Shown: piece by piece, positions 39,156 to 52,235 of the stretch
How the letters are laid out: every line of letters begins with the position of its first letter
Numbering within the stretch: the first letter of the stretch is position 1
Source of the DNA: Selaginella tamariscina
Taxonomy: Eukaryota; Streptophyta; Lycopodiopsida; Selaginellales; Selaginellaceae
Reading direction: 5' to 3'
NCBI GenBank assembly: GCA_003024785.1
Contig: PUQB01000144.1
Coordinates: 248,001 to 312,000, forward strand
DNA: 64,000 nt
Notes under the pieces: model-generated
The model's database searches: none
Seen by the model: the letters and a program-made list of their open reading frames with translations, nothing else
Told to the model about the DNA's origin: nothing
Translations under genes and position numbers: made by a program

Positions 39156-41715
39156 TTAAGGGTTCTGCTGCCCAGTCCTTTGCCCATTGATTGATTGAAG
39201 TACCGACTGTAATTGATCCCCGAACTGTGGACCCATAACATAAACATTAAACAAAGAAACACACTTACACACGCGCACACGTAATATTCGGTGTTGTAGA
39301 TATTTGAATGTACACTTGGAGTAGCTAATACAACTTACAAACGCACTGTTAATGTAAATCTATAATGCATTCACTGGGCAAATAAATAAAATGTGAGTCC
39401 AAATGTATTATGATGTTAAGATTATCTTATCTTATATAAGGTAAGAGATCGATTACATATGTACCATGTCACCGAAGTTGAATCGATGCTGAAATCCCGT
39501 TGCTGCTCTTCCCTGATTGTTAGTGCTACCCGCTTGCTGGCTGTTAGGAGCTTGTTGCTCATTCTCAAACAAGTTCCTCATTCTGTCCACAATTTCTTCC
39601 GATACATCCACGCCAACTGCAAGAAACTCAATTCGTTTTGAAAGCTCCCTCTCCCTCTCCCTCTCCCTCCCTCCCTCTCTCTCTCTCTCACACACACACA
39701 CACAGAGTGCATGATTACTCTTATACCAGCTTCGGGGGTTGTAGCGTCATTTGTTGGAGTAAAAAGATTTGCCCCAAACTGAGCAGTTACATTGACACCA
39801 GGAATGCGTATTTCAGGCTAAAACATCACCATTGGTTAATTCGCCGTTTCATTATCCGGTATGATAACGTACCTCTGCCGGTCTGCTGCTATGGGCCATT
39901 TCATCAAGCTTTTGCCTTGTGCTCTGTAGTACAAAGTCAGCTACCAATCGATTTAACCTATGTGCCATTTGTGCCTCAGCATAAAGACTTGAAGGCAAGT
40001 ATCAAAATATATAAATCACTTACAGACACATACACACACGCACTTTATTTATATATATATTGTCATATGCAAATCTACCTGAAGATTTTCGTTTGCTGAC
40101 GTGTTATAAGGATCCACCTCTAAAGCTGGAAACAACCACGATGTCTCAAGTGGTTATCATAGCTCTCTCTCCCTCTCCCTACATATATATGTGCGTGCGT
40201 GTGTGCTTGTTTGTGTGTGGAGATGCTTACCTTTACTGAACCAATCAATGGCTTCCTGGTAACGTCCTTGAGAATAATACACAAGGCCCAATCGACTGTA
40301 CGCCTTACTGTAACGTGGGTTTATCTCAATAGCTTTGTGACAATCCATAATTGCTGCCACCGGATTTCCTGCTTGTGTATGAGCAGCTGCTCTATAAGAA
40401 AAAACACCACCAATCAGGTTTTGCACGAGATGATCACATGCGTACACACACACATGTATACATGTTGCACTATACATATGTTATCAGGGCACATACACAG
40501 GATGTGCTTGCATACATACCATCGTATATAATGAACTGTTACCTGTTTGCGAAGTAGATGGCATTGTTACCCCACATAGAAATCGCTAAAGTATAAAGCT
40601 CGATGGCCTCCGTATAACGCTTAGCTGCCATTGCCCCATTTCCTGTTTTAAATGAAAACATAAATAGTGTCGAAGACGTACAAAACATGGATTTTTCGAT
40701 TGAAATTAACACAACAGCAGAAGTATTTTAATTTGATGACGGACCTTACCTTGTGCCTTAAATGCTTCAGCAAGTACTTCGGATCGGCATTTGCCTTGAT
40801 ACTTCTGCAAAACAGAACCAAGTTACAAAACCTCAATAAACCTCAATATAGTGCATTGCAAAAGATACACCAAACTCTTAACATATCGTATCATATAATT
40901 ACAATATAATCTCATAGGCATGCGGCAAACCTTCAGAATAAATATAATAGAAGCATGCCTTTAAGGTCTCTGAGAAAGGGTTTTAGCTTGAGCTAAGCGA
41001 GCTTCACGTTCGTTACTAAGGAATCCGGCACTCTCTAAGCCTTCAACAAACTGCCCATAACCTGCATTAATAGAGAGTTAGACTTGCAACGCTAATGCAT
41101 AAACAACTGAATATTACCTTCTCCTAGGTCTCGTTCCTGTAGCGTAAGAAAGAACATAAGTAAACATACTAAACGTTAAAAAGACTAAACTGCAGATTAT
41201 ATGTATAACAATAATGTAATAACTACACAACAACATTGAATCTATAGAAAATACGTTATATATATATATATAATATATATGCATAATGTCATTGGTACAG
41301 ACAATAGTGAATAGCAAATATATTAGATACTCTCTCTCTATATATATACATACATGTTTACCTCTTCAGGAGCCGCTGTCGGTTGCTGTATCAAAGCGTC
41401 TACAAGAGAAACTCGCGCATTTTCTTCATTATCCACCTGATTCCGTAGATCAAAGACCTGATTCAAGCATTCGACAGCAACCTCTAATCCTTCCGCATCT
41501 ACGCCCGGAGCAACCTCAACTATAGACAGAGCACGTACACACTTAAGAAAGTCCGCATAAAAACACAAAGATTTCTCAGCGAAATCAGCAGAAAAAAATG
41601 AAATCAAGCAAATCCCCCAATATGAGATATTTGTACCTGAATTCTGTAGAAAATCAACGAAAGATCTCACAATCCTCCTTGCATCTTCGGAATCGCTCGG
41701 AATGCGCCTCGCCAT
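39156..41715 (-). CDS. SGT: SGT/SGTA-type TPR co-chaperone, 12 exons
   Basis: SGTA-type proteins bind Hsp70/Hsp90 tails through three TPRs and hand tail-anchored or mislocalised proteins on in the cytosol. Exons (minus, GT-AG): 41715-41637, 41519-41362, 41136-41118 (19 nt), 41061-40931, 40804-40750, 40642-40543, 40391-40231, 40125-40079, 39974-39873, 39817-39727, 39616-39465, 39224-39156. Total 1164 nt, about 387 residues. The N-terminus (RRIVRSFVDFLQN, GLEVAVECLNQVFDL) fits the SGTA dimerisation domain. The TPRs cover about residues 145-260: NGAMAAKRYTEAIELYTLAI, IYFANRAAAHTQAGNPVAAI, CHKAIEINPRYSKAYSRLGL, YYSQGRYQEAIDWFSKALEV. The C-terminus is Gln-rich (NEQQAPNSQQAG, QRTGQQNP-stop). Phases agree throughout, but exon 4 reads into TAA at 40963-40961; an adjacent frame stays open, so a base is missing or the exon border differs. 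Confidence 0.85.
39650..39705. repeat. (CCCTCT)n(CT)n(CA)n microsatellite in an SGT intron
   Basis: Imperfect CCCTCT units pass into CT and then CA units inside the intron between exons 10 and 11. Confidence 0.85.
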
Positions 41716-41762
41716 AGACCCTGAATGAACAACCCTAAGCGAGAAAAAAAACCCTCTGGTCC

Positions 41763-41770
41763 TAGGGTTT
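41763..41770 (-). promoter_or_regulatory. Telo-box-like motif upstream of SGT
   Basis: AAACCCTA in the gene's direction, about 50 bp before the ATG, within a leader that also contains a second ACCCT word. Such motifs near plant transcription starts are associated with growth-related genes. Confidence 0.45.
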
Positions 41771-41879
41771 TGTTCGTATCTTTAGCAACTACGGTGATTC
41801 CACCTGCATTGCGTGCGAAATCGAACTCGGGCTGAAAAATCCCTTGTGTTCTTTGAGCAAGCGTGATATAATAATAATA

Positions 41880-44800
41880 ATAATAATGAAAGATATTCTT
41901 ATTTTATAAAACGTTTTTATTATATAATATGGTAAATTTTTTACCATAATGACGTATTATAAATATTTCGTTTTTTAAATATTTTAAAAATTGACTAAAG
42001 TTTTTGTAAATTTTAAGCGTAAACATTCAATTTGACGTTAAGAGATTTTATAAATTTTTAAATATTTCAAATAAAAACTGATTAAATTCTTATAATTTTT
42101 TATATAAGAAACATTTGTAATGTTAAATCTTAGTCATTTAATTATATATAATTAAGTATTTTAAAATATTATATAATTCATTATACATTTCTTCCAAATT
42201 AAAATGTACATACTTATTTATTTTTTTAATACATGAAAAATGTTTTACAATGAGTGAAAGATTATGGGTATTTACAGTAATACTTTTCTTATCACACTTA
42301 AATTATATATATTGTAATATTTTTCTTTATAATATCAGCACTTTGTATCCTCACATTAAATTGTTGCTAGCCATGAGTTATAAACACAAGTAATTTTATT
42401 AATTATACATTAATGAAAAATTAATATTTTAATATGAACATTATAACAGCACAATAACTTATTATTGTTTATTGTTGTCTTAAAATTATAAGTAAGTTAA
42501 AAAGTCTATTATGTCAAGATTGAATAAATATAATATCAATGTTATTTAAAATTATTTCATTTATATTATAATATAAAACTATGATAAATTACATGACTAT
42601 TTAATATTTTATGAATAATGCTTACATTATATCATATATCTTGTTATTATTCTATTTAAAATACTTAATTTTCATAATATATCCAATTCACTAATTTAAT
42701 GTGGACCTCTTCAAGTTCAGCTTTCCAAATCGTGGTATACAGACAAATTTATCAGCATTGTATAAGTATTTAACAAACATTCATTTTTATATTCAAACAT
42801 TTAACAAACATTTTTTTTTATGTTCAAACATTTAACAAACGTTCTTTTTAATATTAAAATTATTCTTTAAATATAATTGTCTTTTAAAAGTCATAATAAA
42901 CTACTATAATTTAAATTACATTACATTTACAATTTAATGATTAACTCCTCTCACATTAAGTTATTAAATTGAATATATAATAAAAATTAATCAATCTTAC
43001 TTAAGTAAAATATAAAAAATAAAAAAGATTATTTATAAAGGTATTAAATAGCTATGCATTATGTAAAATTATTTATAAAAATAAAATAACCTAATATTGT
43101 TCAATATATACCATGCTATAAATTTCAATATATTATAAAATAATTTTTAGTTATTAAAATTTATTTAATATAAGAATTACTTATTATCATACTCAATCGT
43201 GGCAAAATGGATTTGTTAATTATAATAGATGGACTTTATACTTAGTTATAAATAAAGATCGAATTTAATTAATTACATTAGAGATTCAATTAAAGAGCTC
43301 TTAAATTTTTTAAGTGGTTGACTATGTATAAATATTTTACATGTATGATTATATATATCAAATTATCCAAGATTATATCAAAATTTAATCAAAGAATAAA
43401 AAAAACATTAACAAAACAATAAGAATAGAAGTATAAATTTTTAAATGAATGAAAATAATCTTTTTAATGAAAACATGTAATACTTAAAAAGATATATTAT
43501 TATTACGAAATAGATTAAATTAAAATGTGAATAATTATAAAAAAAATTAACAATCGTAAAAAGATCATGTTTAACCTTATATTACTTTTTTAATTTGGGA
43601 TGCTTCTTTTTTTTCTTTTTACTGTTCTCTTTATTAAAAAGAATTTAAAATTCATTTAAGAATAAGTAACAAGTTAAGATAAGATATTAAGAACACTCAT
43701 TAGTTTAGGTAAATAATTTAATAGTGTTGAAAATAATTAAGAGTTAAATTTATATTATTATGTATTATTTTCATTCATAATCAATTTATATATTAGCAAA
43801 AGTAGACATAATTCATTACTATTATGTCTCATTCCATTCCCTTCTTACTTTTAATTTTAATATATGTAATACTATTTTAAAGATATATTCTAATCATAAT
43901 CTTAGTTCTTTTTTTTATATTCCAAGTAACATATTGTTGTATTAATCTTAATTTTTATTTTTATTAATTTCAAAATATTTATGTCAATTTTTTATTTTAT
44001 ATATTCTATCTTTGATTTTCGATAATGTATTATTATCCTAATTTTCTTTGATTTTAGGTAACATGATTATGTATAGTTTATTTTCTTATATTATATATTT
44101 GATTCTTGATAATGCATTTCTCAATTTTAATTTTCTTATATTTTTATATCTTTAATTCTTGATAAATTAATGCATTTATATCCTAATCCTAGTTTTTTTT
44201 TTTTATTTTTTTCATATTTAATTCTTAGAACATATTTGTCTTAATTTTAATTTTATTTCTTTCTCTCTTTGCAATCATATTTTTACTATTTTGTTTCATT
44301 GCATTGGGATCTGTAGTTATACTTTTTTTTTATTAATATTATAGATATATGTAAATTTTATATTTTCTTGTACAAGTCATTCTTATTAATATTATAGATA
44401 TATGTAAATTTTACATTTTCTTGTACAAGTCATTCTTACCTCCATATCACAGTTGAGATTCATAGTGAATAACATCACTCATTAATATTAAAACAGTACT
44501 CATACTCGTATTGAAATTCACACAACACATTAATATTAAAATATAGCCATAATACCAAATGTGCATTTTATAATTTAACACTTAATATTTTATAACTTAT
44601 TATTTGTGCATCAAACTTATAGTCTTATCATCAAATGCATGCAACACCATTATTACAGTAGTAAAATTTTATGTATTTAATTATTTATATTGAAACAGTG
44701 GACAAATGATTCCCATCACACAAAGTCACAAGTTTCAAACCTAAAGGTTTTAAGTGTTGTTTTTTACAAAATAAGTTTCACTTGACTTTAATGCATATAA

Positions 44801-46850
44801 ATCTACTCAAAGAGAGGCTTAGATTGGAAACACATGCATAAATATAATACCATATGTAGTTACAATTATAGCTAAAATTGTTAATATATAAAACTTTACA
44901 TTCTATAATGGAGAGAGAGGTGTAACATGTACAGAAGCATGTGTACGAATCAACAAATATCTTAGTTAATAATAATGTGGATACATAGTCCATTATATAT
45001 ATAAATATCTATTCCCAATCATATTCGTGGTATGAGGGAGCTATAACGGGTCACAAAGTGGCAAGTGAGGCATCAATAGTCAATTATGCAGAACTATAGA
45101 GCAAGCTCACAAAGGTAGAGGAGAAAGTGGAACCTCCAGAGTAGCTTTAAAGCAGCAATGAGGAAAAAAAATTTAATGGTAGACTAATTACAAGAATGCA
45201 TTTGAAGAACATAAGTTGCCATAAGAGAGGCATATATATTGCCTTACAAAGAAATATATTTTGTGTTTATGCATTATGTTAAAGCCAAAAAACACACACT
45301 ACAGTAATAACTTTTGAATATAGTTAAATAAATAAATATGAAGGTTAGTATGACTATTTAAATAAATCATAATAATGCAAGTCTTACACACATCTAACAA
45401 TGCAAAATATAATTTTGCATTCAGTGTAATGGTAATAACATAAAATATAGTAAGCATATAATAATTGTAAAAGAGAAAAAGATAAATAGGTATGTTATTA
45501 AAATTAGATTATATCAATATAGAAAATATAAAATTTAGATTAAAACAATTAAGAATCAAAGATAGAATATAAAAGAAATAAATTGTGATTATGACATAAA
45601 CACTACAATATCAAAAACAAATATGAAATATAAAAGAAATAAGTTGAGATTACACATAAATACGTTATATAAAGAAATAAATTACTATTAAAATTTGTGT
45701 TCACTTTTATACTAATTTGAGTTGGATTATAAATAGAATAATAAAATATGGACCCCTACCTTGCATTGGAATTACAATCTATCTGAATGTTTTTATATTA
45801 TTTGAGTTTTGAATACAATCTTCTTGCCATTGGTATAAGTTTCTTATAATAATTTATATTTTGGTTTATTAATAATTGCTTTTATTTTGTACTTTCTTTA
45901 TGTTACAACATACTTATGTTTAATATATTAATTTCTTATTTTACAATTACTTTGTTTAATTGTATTTACCTATGCAAAGCAAAATGTATTATGTAGTTAA
46001 AACCTGGTTAAAAAAAAGTGACATTGTGTCACTCAAAATTGATGAATTATAAATTTTAAATCATACTTATACATCATTAATTGCACTATAATACATATTA
46101 TGGCTATGACATGGTCATTAAATGTATGTGCCCTTACTATTTGATTGAACAATTAGTAAAATATATAACATTTGTCATTTCACACTGTATGTGGTTTATG
46201 TGAAACATACTATTAAAAAGTGAGCCATACGTGGATTATACGTGTTTATTTAGAAGTTTTATTTTAATAATTCAATGAGTTCCTCAATTTTAAATACTTT
46301 ATAAGAAAACTTTTGAGAACATATGTGTTTATTTAATGAATTCTCATTATTATAAAGTGAGATTTGAATGTTGTATATAGATATGAATTATTCACCTCTT
46401 GATTGTGTATCTTCATCAGTTGAGACTGTGAGTCCGATGTGTCTTATAATTTAACATAAGGTAGATTTATGTATTATTAATGCATCTGAATTACCTTAAT
46501 CATTAAATTTAAATAAATGAATAACCCATACTTACTAAGCAAAATTATTGAACTACCATTTGTGTTGTTGGATTTAATTGGATTGAATGGTGAAAATTAT
46601 TTAATTCAAAGTTCACTTTGTGAATGCATCACTTAATTAGTGTAATTAAATATATAAAAACATATTTTCTTTAAAATGATTTTTAAAACTTCTTTAAAGA
46701 AAATTGTGAATATATAGTTCACATAATGAACATTCATGTTACTACGTGAAGATTAAATGAGTTGGAATTATCTTGGGTTAATAATATACATAATATTTTC
46801 AGAAAGTTATTTTTCATTCCCTTTGGAAAAAAATTTAAGTTAGTAAATAA
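41880..46850. other. AT-rich stretch without a gene
   Basis: No coding region seen. Poly-A/T runs and AT-rich words dominate, with low-complexity (AAT)n at 41871-41887. Confidence 0.55.
44331..44436. repeat. 53-bp direct tandem duplication
   Basis: Two adjacent copies (44331-44383, 44384-44436) beginning TATTAATATTATAGATATAT and containing TTTTCTTGTACAAGTCATTC differ at one base, so the duplication is recent. Confidence 0.9.
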
Positions 46851-46856
46851 GAAAAC

Positions 46857-46919
46857 AATTTCATATGATTAAAGAAAAGACAATTTCATATGATTAAAGA
46901 AAAGACAATTTCATATGAT
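46857..46919. repeat. 25-bp tandem repeat, about 2.5 copies
   Basis: Unit AATTTCATATGATTAAAGAA plus AAGAC, perfectly repeated, directly before the 21-bp array. Confidence 0.9.
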
Positions 46920-46947
46920 AATGGTCATTACCAATGAAACTTCATCC

Positions 46948-47440
46948 AGTCCCACAAAGCGAGACTCAAACCCTATGAAGTGAGGTCAAGGACTACGCCT
47001 TATGAAGTGAGACCCTTTCTTAAAAAAGTGAAGATTTTAAACCTACTAAGTGAGATTCCATACCCATGAAGTGAGACTCATGACCCACAGAGTGAGCCTT
47101 CAAGCACACCAAGTGAGGCTCCAAGCATGAGTCGTGGCCCACAAAGTGAAATTTCATGCTTATGAAGTGAGTCAAAAAGCCCACGAAGTGAGACTACATG
47201 CCATGACATAAGATTCTATGGCCACAGAGTGAGGTTCATGCCACCTAGAGTGAAGGTCATGCCCCATAAAATGAGACCCCAAGCCCACGTAGTGGGACCT
47301 CATGTACACCAAGTGAGCCTCCAAGTCCACAAACTGAGACCCCATACATACAAAGTGAGGCTCTCAGACTACAACGTGAGACTCAATGCCCATGAAGTGA
47401 GCGAAGCCCTAAAAATGAGGCTCCAAGCCCATGGATTGTG
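46948..47440 (+). repeat. 21-bp minisatellite array A
   Basis: About 20 degenerate units with consensus near GTGAGACTCCAAGCCCACAAA. The 21-nt register is kept through most of the array. Because 21 is divisible by three, the plus strand can be read as a 7-residue repeat (HKVRLQA-like, 47229-47441), but there is no sign of a real gene. Confidence 0.85.
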
Positions 47441-47914
47441 ATGAGGAGCGACTCCATAAAACTCTAAGCCAACGAAGTAAGATTTAGGCCCATCAAGCAA
47501 TAGTCTAGCTACATGAAGCAAAACTTCACATGTTTCACAAAGTAAACAAAGAAACAAGTTCTTAAAACTAAAGAAGAACAAGATACATTCAAAGAAGTTC
47601 AGTGAAATTAACATTACATTTATCATTTGTTTGCATTATTAGTGGACTCTAAAGTTTTTTGCTACTGCAAGTGCAATGTTTGTAACACCTCTCATCATAG
47701 TGACCATGTTATTCTTCTTCTTACCAATTGAATTAGACTTCGATTGTTAATTAGATGTTAAAATATCGGTTACATCATCTTTTATATAATGTTGGGCAAC
47801 ATGAGTATATCATTACAACTGCCTATATTGTTTATGTTGACTACATATTTTCATATATTATAAATTTTAAGGCGGTCGAGAGTGAAGCATATCCCTCATA
47901 ATGCATGCCCAAGG

Positions 47915-49273
47915 TGTCATAGTTTTTATTATGATCTTTACTTTTACTTTAGAGTTGATTGTTTAGGGGTAGTCTAGCTAGCTGTCTTTAACTACCTTAA
48001 GAAATTCTAAGCAAAGGTAGCACTTACCTTTTAAAATCTCTTTATCCTCGTTTTTCATGTTCTAGTTAGGTTATTGTTTAGTTTCAATAAGTTCAACATG
48101 TTGAATATGGGTATGACACCCCTACTCGAGTTAGGGTTTAAGGGTTGATGTGTCATTAAGTTAACTCACCAAGTATATTTCCATTGGAAATAAGATTTTG
48201 TGCTAGCCCACTTTACAAAACAAGAAAATAAGGGGGAGCCTTTGTCACATATATTAAGTAGTACTTGTAGGAGAGTTTCTAGGTTCATGACTAAGTTCGT
48301 TACTCTTTTACCAGTGCAAGCTCTAGCTTGTGTCATTAAGGCACAACCCTCTGTTATGCTGCCCTAACTTCTAAATGACAAGAGTATGTCGGTAGCTACC
48401 CTTAACATTGACAAATCCATGCATGGGAGGTCCTATTGAAATGCACATTCCAAGGGTCAGAGGATGAGACATGTCTTCATCTTCCTCCTCCATGTTACCT
48501 AGTTCCTGAGAGGGTTTTAGAGTTGACATTTATAAATCATGTTTGTGACATTTGATGTAACTCTTGAATTTAAGGGGCTATGGCATGATACCCCCATCAA
48601 GGGAGACAGTGTCACATGAAGATGTGACACTAAGCTAGACAACACGTTGTACAACACTCGAGGCATGCCTTTTGGGGTTGTGTCATGGGTTTAATGCTAA
48701 GGGGTTGGATACTCTAGCAAGCAAGTGTGTTTGTGCTAGCAGGTTATGAGGCATTCATGAGGTCGTGCATTCAAGGTTATCCAAACTTAGCCTTAGAGAG
48801 TTTGCTTAGCAGAACACTCGTGTCTGCCTATGGAACACACTCATGGCCTCAGTAAGTACTAGCCTTAGGTCTAGAGTATGACTTGGCCACTCAAACCCTT
48901 AGGGGTTAGACGTGGTTTAGGGTACTCCTTATCGCCCTATAGGGTTGTACTTTTAGATGAGGGTGATTTCTTTAGGGGTAAGTGACAATGCCTTAACTCT
49001 GTCATGGGAGTATGTGTGAGACACGTCTCCTTAATGAGGTTAGGGCATGAGCCTGTCTAGGTCTCTTAAGATAGAGTCCTAAAGTTTACTCAGGTTGTTC
49101 TTTAGGGTTCAGGGGATGGTCATTATAAGGGACTTAAGGTAGGATGGGCATTTGAGTTAGGCTCTAGAGGTTGTTTTGAAAAACTTAATGTTGCTCATAT
49201 AGGTGATGATGCCAGATGGCCACTTAGCAGCTATGTGTTACATGTGTTGACCCTTCGGGTTAAAACTCTGACA
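47915..49273 (+). mobile_element. Solo LTR, decayed, related to the 54-kb element
   Basis: Starts TGTCATAGTTTTTATTATGA and ends GGGTTAAAACTCTGACA, the same termini as the LTRs at 53998 and 59597. It runs collinearly with them over 1359 bp against about 1750, so it carries deletions. No internal region follows. The flanks CAAGG (47910-47914) and CAAAA (49274-49278) could be a mutated 5-bp target duplication. Most differences from the 54-kb LTR are C-to-T or G-to-A, as expected from methylated, silenced DNA. Confidence 0.75.
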
Positions 49274-49279
49274 CAAAAC

Positions 49280-50150
49280 CTCTTACATAGTAATAAATCC
49301 TTTATACTTGGACCCTTTGAATCCATCCACATGCACACAAATGAATATAATTAAACTTTATTTAAATAAATAACAAAGCAGACCTCGACTCTTGCCTCAT
49401 AATGCTCTAGTTGTGTCCATATTTACTACATATTTCAATGTCTTTATAAAAAGATTTCAAAGTGAGGTTTATATACAAAATTGGGTGAATATATTGTAAT
49501 TATGAAAGAGTCCAAAGGGAATGAATATATATGAATCATATTCATGTCTTAAAAAAATGAGCATGCGATTCGAAACCTTCACCTATACAACTTCCAATAA
49601 AACATGTTTGACAAACTCTTTTTAATTAGAAAAGCATGGTGAATGTGCTTACAAACTGTAGAAAATGGTTTCATTTCTTTATGGGAAGCTGGCTTACACA
49701 CACTTGAAGGGAATGAATGAAGTATTTGAGGATATGCTGAAAACTTGTATGGAGGTATGCATGACAATAATACGGGTTTGGTCTCATGAATGGATATTGA
49801 ACACAAATGATTAATTGGTTTCATCACTAAATATGCAACACAAATGATGGGTATAGTTCATCGATGATTTGTCTATAGGTATATTCACTCTGTGTGAATT
49901 ATAAAGTACATTTATACATATTTAGTGTTGCTCCATAATGGAGCTTGCATGAAGGAGAATGCAGGTTGTGGTTTATATTGTCGAAAAATTAAAACACAAT
50001 ACATTGTGATTTTAAATAATCGTCTTACTATGCATTTTCCTTGCCTTTCTAAGTTAACTAAGTCACTATCTAACTTCTAACTTTTTATCTTTCTCCCATT
50101 TCATATCCCAATAAGCCTTTCGTTGAGGGTTGGTTGGTTGCTTGTTCGTG
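49280..50150. other. Intergenic sequence without a clear gene
   Basis: The minus-strand open frame at 49827-49579 has no recognisable domain. I see nothing else supportable. Confidence 0.45.
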
Positions 50151-50775
50151 TCATATATGAAGAGACACATACTCCCGTGACAAAACTAAGGCATTGTCAC
50201 TTACCCCTTGAGGAATCACCCTCATCCGGGAGTACAACAAAGCCCTTTCTTGCACTTTGTGTTTTGGGGTGTATTCATTGGCCTTCATAAACACGGCATC
50301 TGCTTTCATGATGATGTTTTTTCTTGTTTGGAAACATAGTTGTTGCAACTATGCAATGGCATGCTGACCTCTATTTTTCCTTCACTCAAACCCATAAGTC
50401 CCCTATGGAATAACCATGTTGCACTCAATTGGCATTTTGGGAGTAATGTTCGTGATTTTCACCTTTTTCTCTCCATCAGGTAATGTCATTATAGTCCACT
50501 CCATGGAGAACACAACATACCTCATAGTTTTATCCTCTGAAGACTTTTATGATAATCGTTGTTGCTTTGTCCTTTTTTAATCCTTGTAATTGACAAAGTC
50601 ATTGTACACCTTCTTATCAATTTGGACGGTGAAACTAAAATACAAGGTCTTCTATCCTCATTTTGAACATCACCATCAACTTCTCTTTCTTTGGTATCCT
50701 CATCATCACTAAAGTCGTGACAAATTTGGTTCACTTCTATATTACAATGATATGATTGCGGCGGCCTCAAGTTTC
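50151..50775 (-). pseudogene. Degenerate coding remnant, unknown
   Basis: Minus-strand frames at 50770-50522, 50521-50390 and 50348-50151 look protein-like (FSDDEDTKEREVDGDVQNE, MPIECNMVIP, FMKANEYTPKHKVQERAL, RVIPQGVSDNALVLSREYVS) but are separated by stops. It may belong with the remnant at 52.9-53.8 kb as one old transposable-element gene; I do not recognise the family. Confidence 0.35.
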
Positions 50776-51539
50776 TTCAAAGCTCATGAGGAACATTAGC
50801 ATTTACATGTTGTGCTTGTATCCCTTAGATGAACCTTTAAGGACCTTGGTACAATGCCTCATTTTTGATAGTCAACTGACCACGAGCGCTTCCAATGCAT
50901 GTAGTAAGTTGTTGAAGCCTATAGGCTAGTATACACATGTTCTGCTTCCTAAACCACCTAAGTCAATAGCTTGCATCCTAGGTTGGGGAATCATGCCATG
51001 AAGAAAAGAGGGATGAGGAAGTAGAATAATCAACGGTTGTTAATGAACATATTTTTGTATTGGATAGAATGAGTTAAAAGTTGGTGGCTATTAATACAAA
51101 GTGGAATAAGGTTGTTGTGGAATCAAACATTTAATGCCCATTATACCATGTTGTGGCAAAACACTAACAACTACTATAGATATTGTAGCACTTTCTAGCT
51201 CATTATTTGGTGATGCATTATCCATATCTGCCTAGGTTATACCCCTGCATGTGGCATTGGTCATAATGTCCTTGTTTTATTTCTACAAGTGTAGATTCAA
51301 TTAATGAGGAGAGACATTTTAGTCATCACAACAACACTTACAAATACTGTGGATATGGTAGATGCCCACTACAATGACTTTCTTTCCAATGTCATGTGCT
51401 CAATTTTAGTTTTCTCCTTTTCATCATACTAATGAGGATTCGAGAATTTGGACAAGTTGTAATCGATTGCTTTTGAATAAATTGCAAGCAATTGTATGTG
51501 TTCAAGAATAAATTCTTGACATAAGCCACCATAATTAAT

Positions 51540-52235
51540 GATGGATTCTCACTTTGGTCACTACTTATGGCTTGAATCTCACTTTGTGAGATTGGAGTGT
51601 CATTGTGTATGACATGAAACTCACTTAGTGTGATTCGGGACTCACTTTGATGGGGAATGACCTCTCACTTCGTGGGTTAAGAGGCTTACTCCTTGGGCAT
51701 GACCCTCATTTCATGGGCATGAAGTTTCACTTTGTGGTCTTTGAATCTCACTTTGTAGGCTTGGAAGTTCACTTTATGAGCATGGGATTTTACTTAGTGG
51801 GGAGTGTCAAAAGAATCTCACTTTGTGAGCTTGGAATTTCACTTTATAAGGCAAGAGTCTTAATTCGTAAAGTAAGAGTCTCACTTCATAAGGTAAGAAT
51901 CTCATTTTGTAAAGCAAGAGTATCACTTCATAAATCAATAATCTCACTTTGTAAAAAAAGTCTCACTTCATGTGCTTGGAGCTTCACTCTTATGAGCTGA
52001 GCCCTACTTCATTTCTTGAAGCCTCACTTCATAGTCTTTGAACCTTACATTGTGGGATTGGAGCCTCACTTTGCAGGCTTGACACCTCACTTTGTGAGCT
52101 TTATATCAACTTGGAGTTTCACTTTGTGGGTTTCGAGTTCTAAAGACTCACTTCATGGGGCGTGATTCTCACTTCATAAGTCAATAGACTCACTTCGTGG
52201 GGCATGACTTTCACTTTGTAAGCCAATAATCTCAC
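51540..52235 (-). repeat. 21-bp minisatellite array B, opposite orientation to array A
   Basis: Units such as TCACTTTGTGGTCTTTGAATC repeat every 21 bp, about 30 times. They are the reverse complement of the array A unit (GTGAG--TCCAAGCCCACAAA). A 117-codon open frame (51647-52000, 7-residue repeat RVSLHKV) is a by-product of the 21-nt period. Confidence 0.85.

Noticed and set aside
46948-47440. CRISPR-like spacing of short repeats
   Set aside because: The units are contiguous, degenerate 21-mers without unique spacers, and the context is eukaryotic; it is a minisatellite.
51647-52000. 117-codon open frame as a gene
   Set aside because: It lies wholly in the 21-bp array and is open because the period is a multiple of three; no start context or non-repetitive part.
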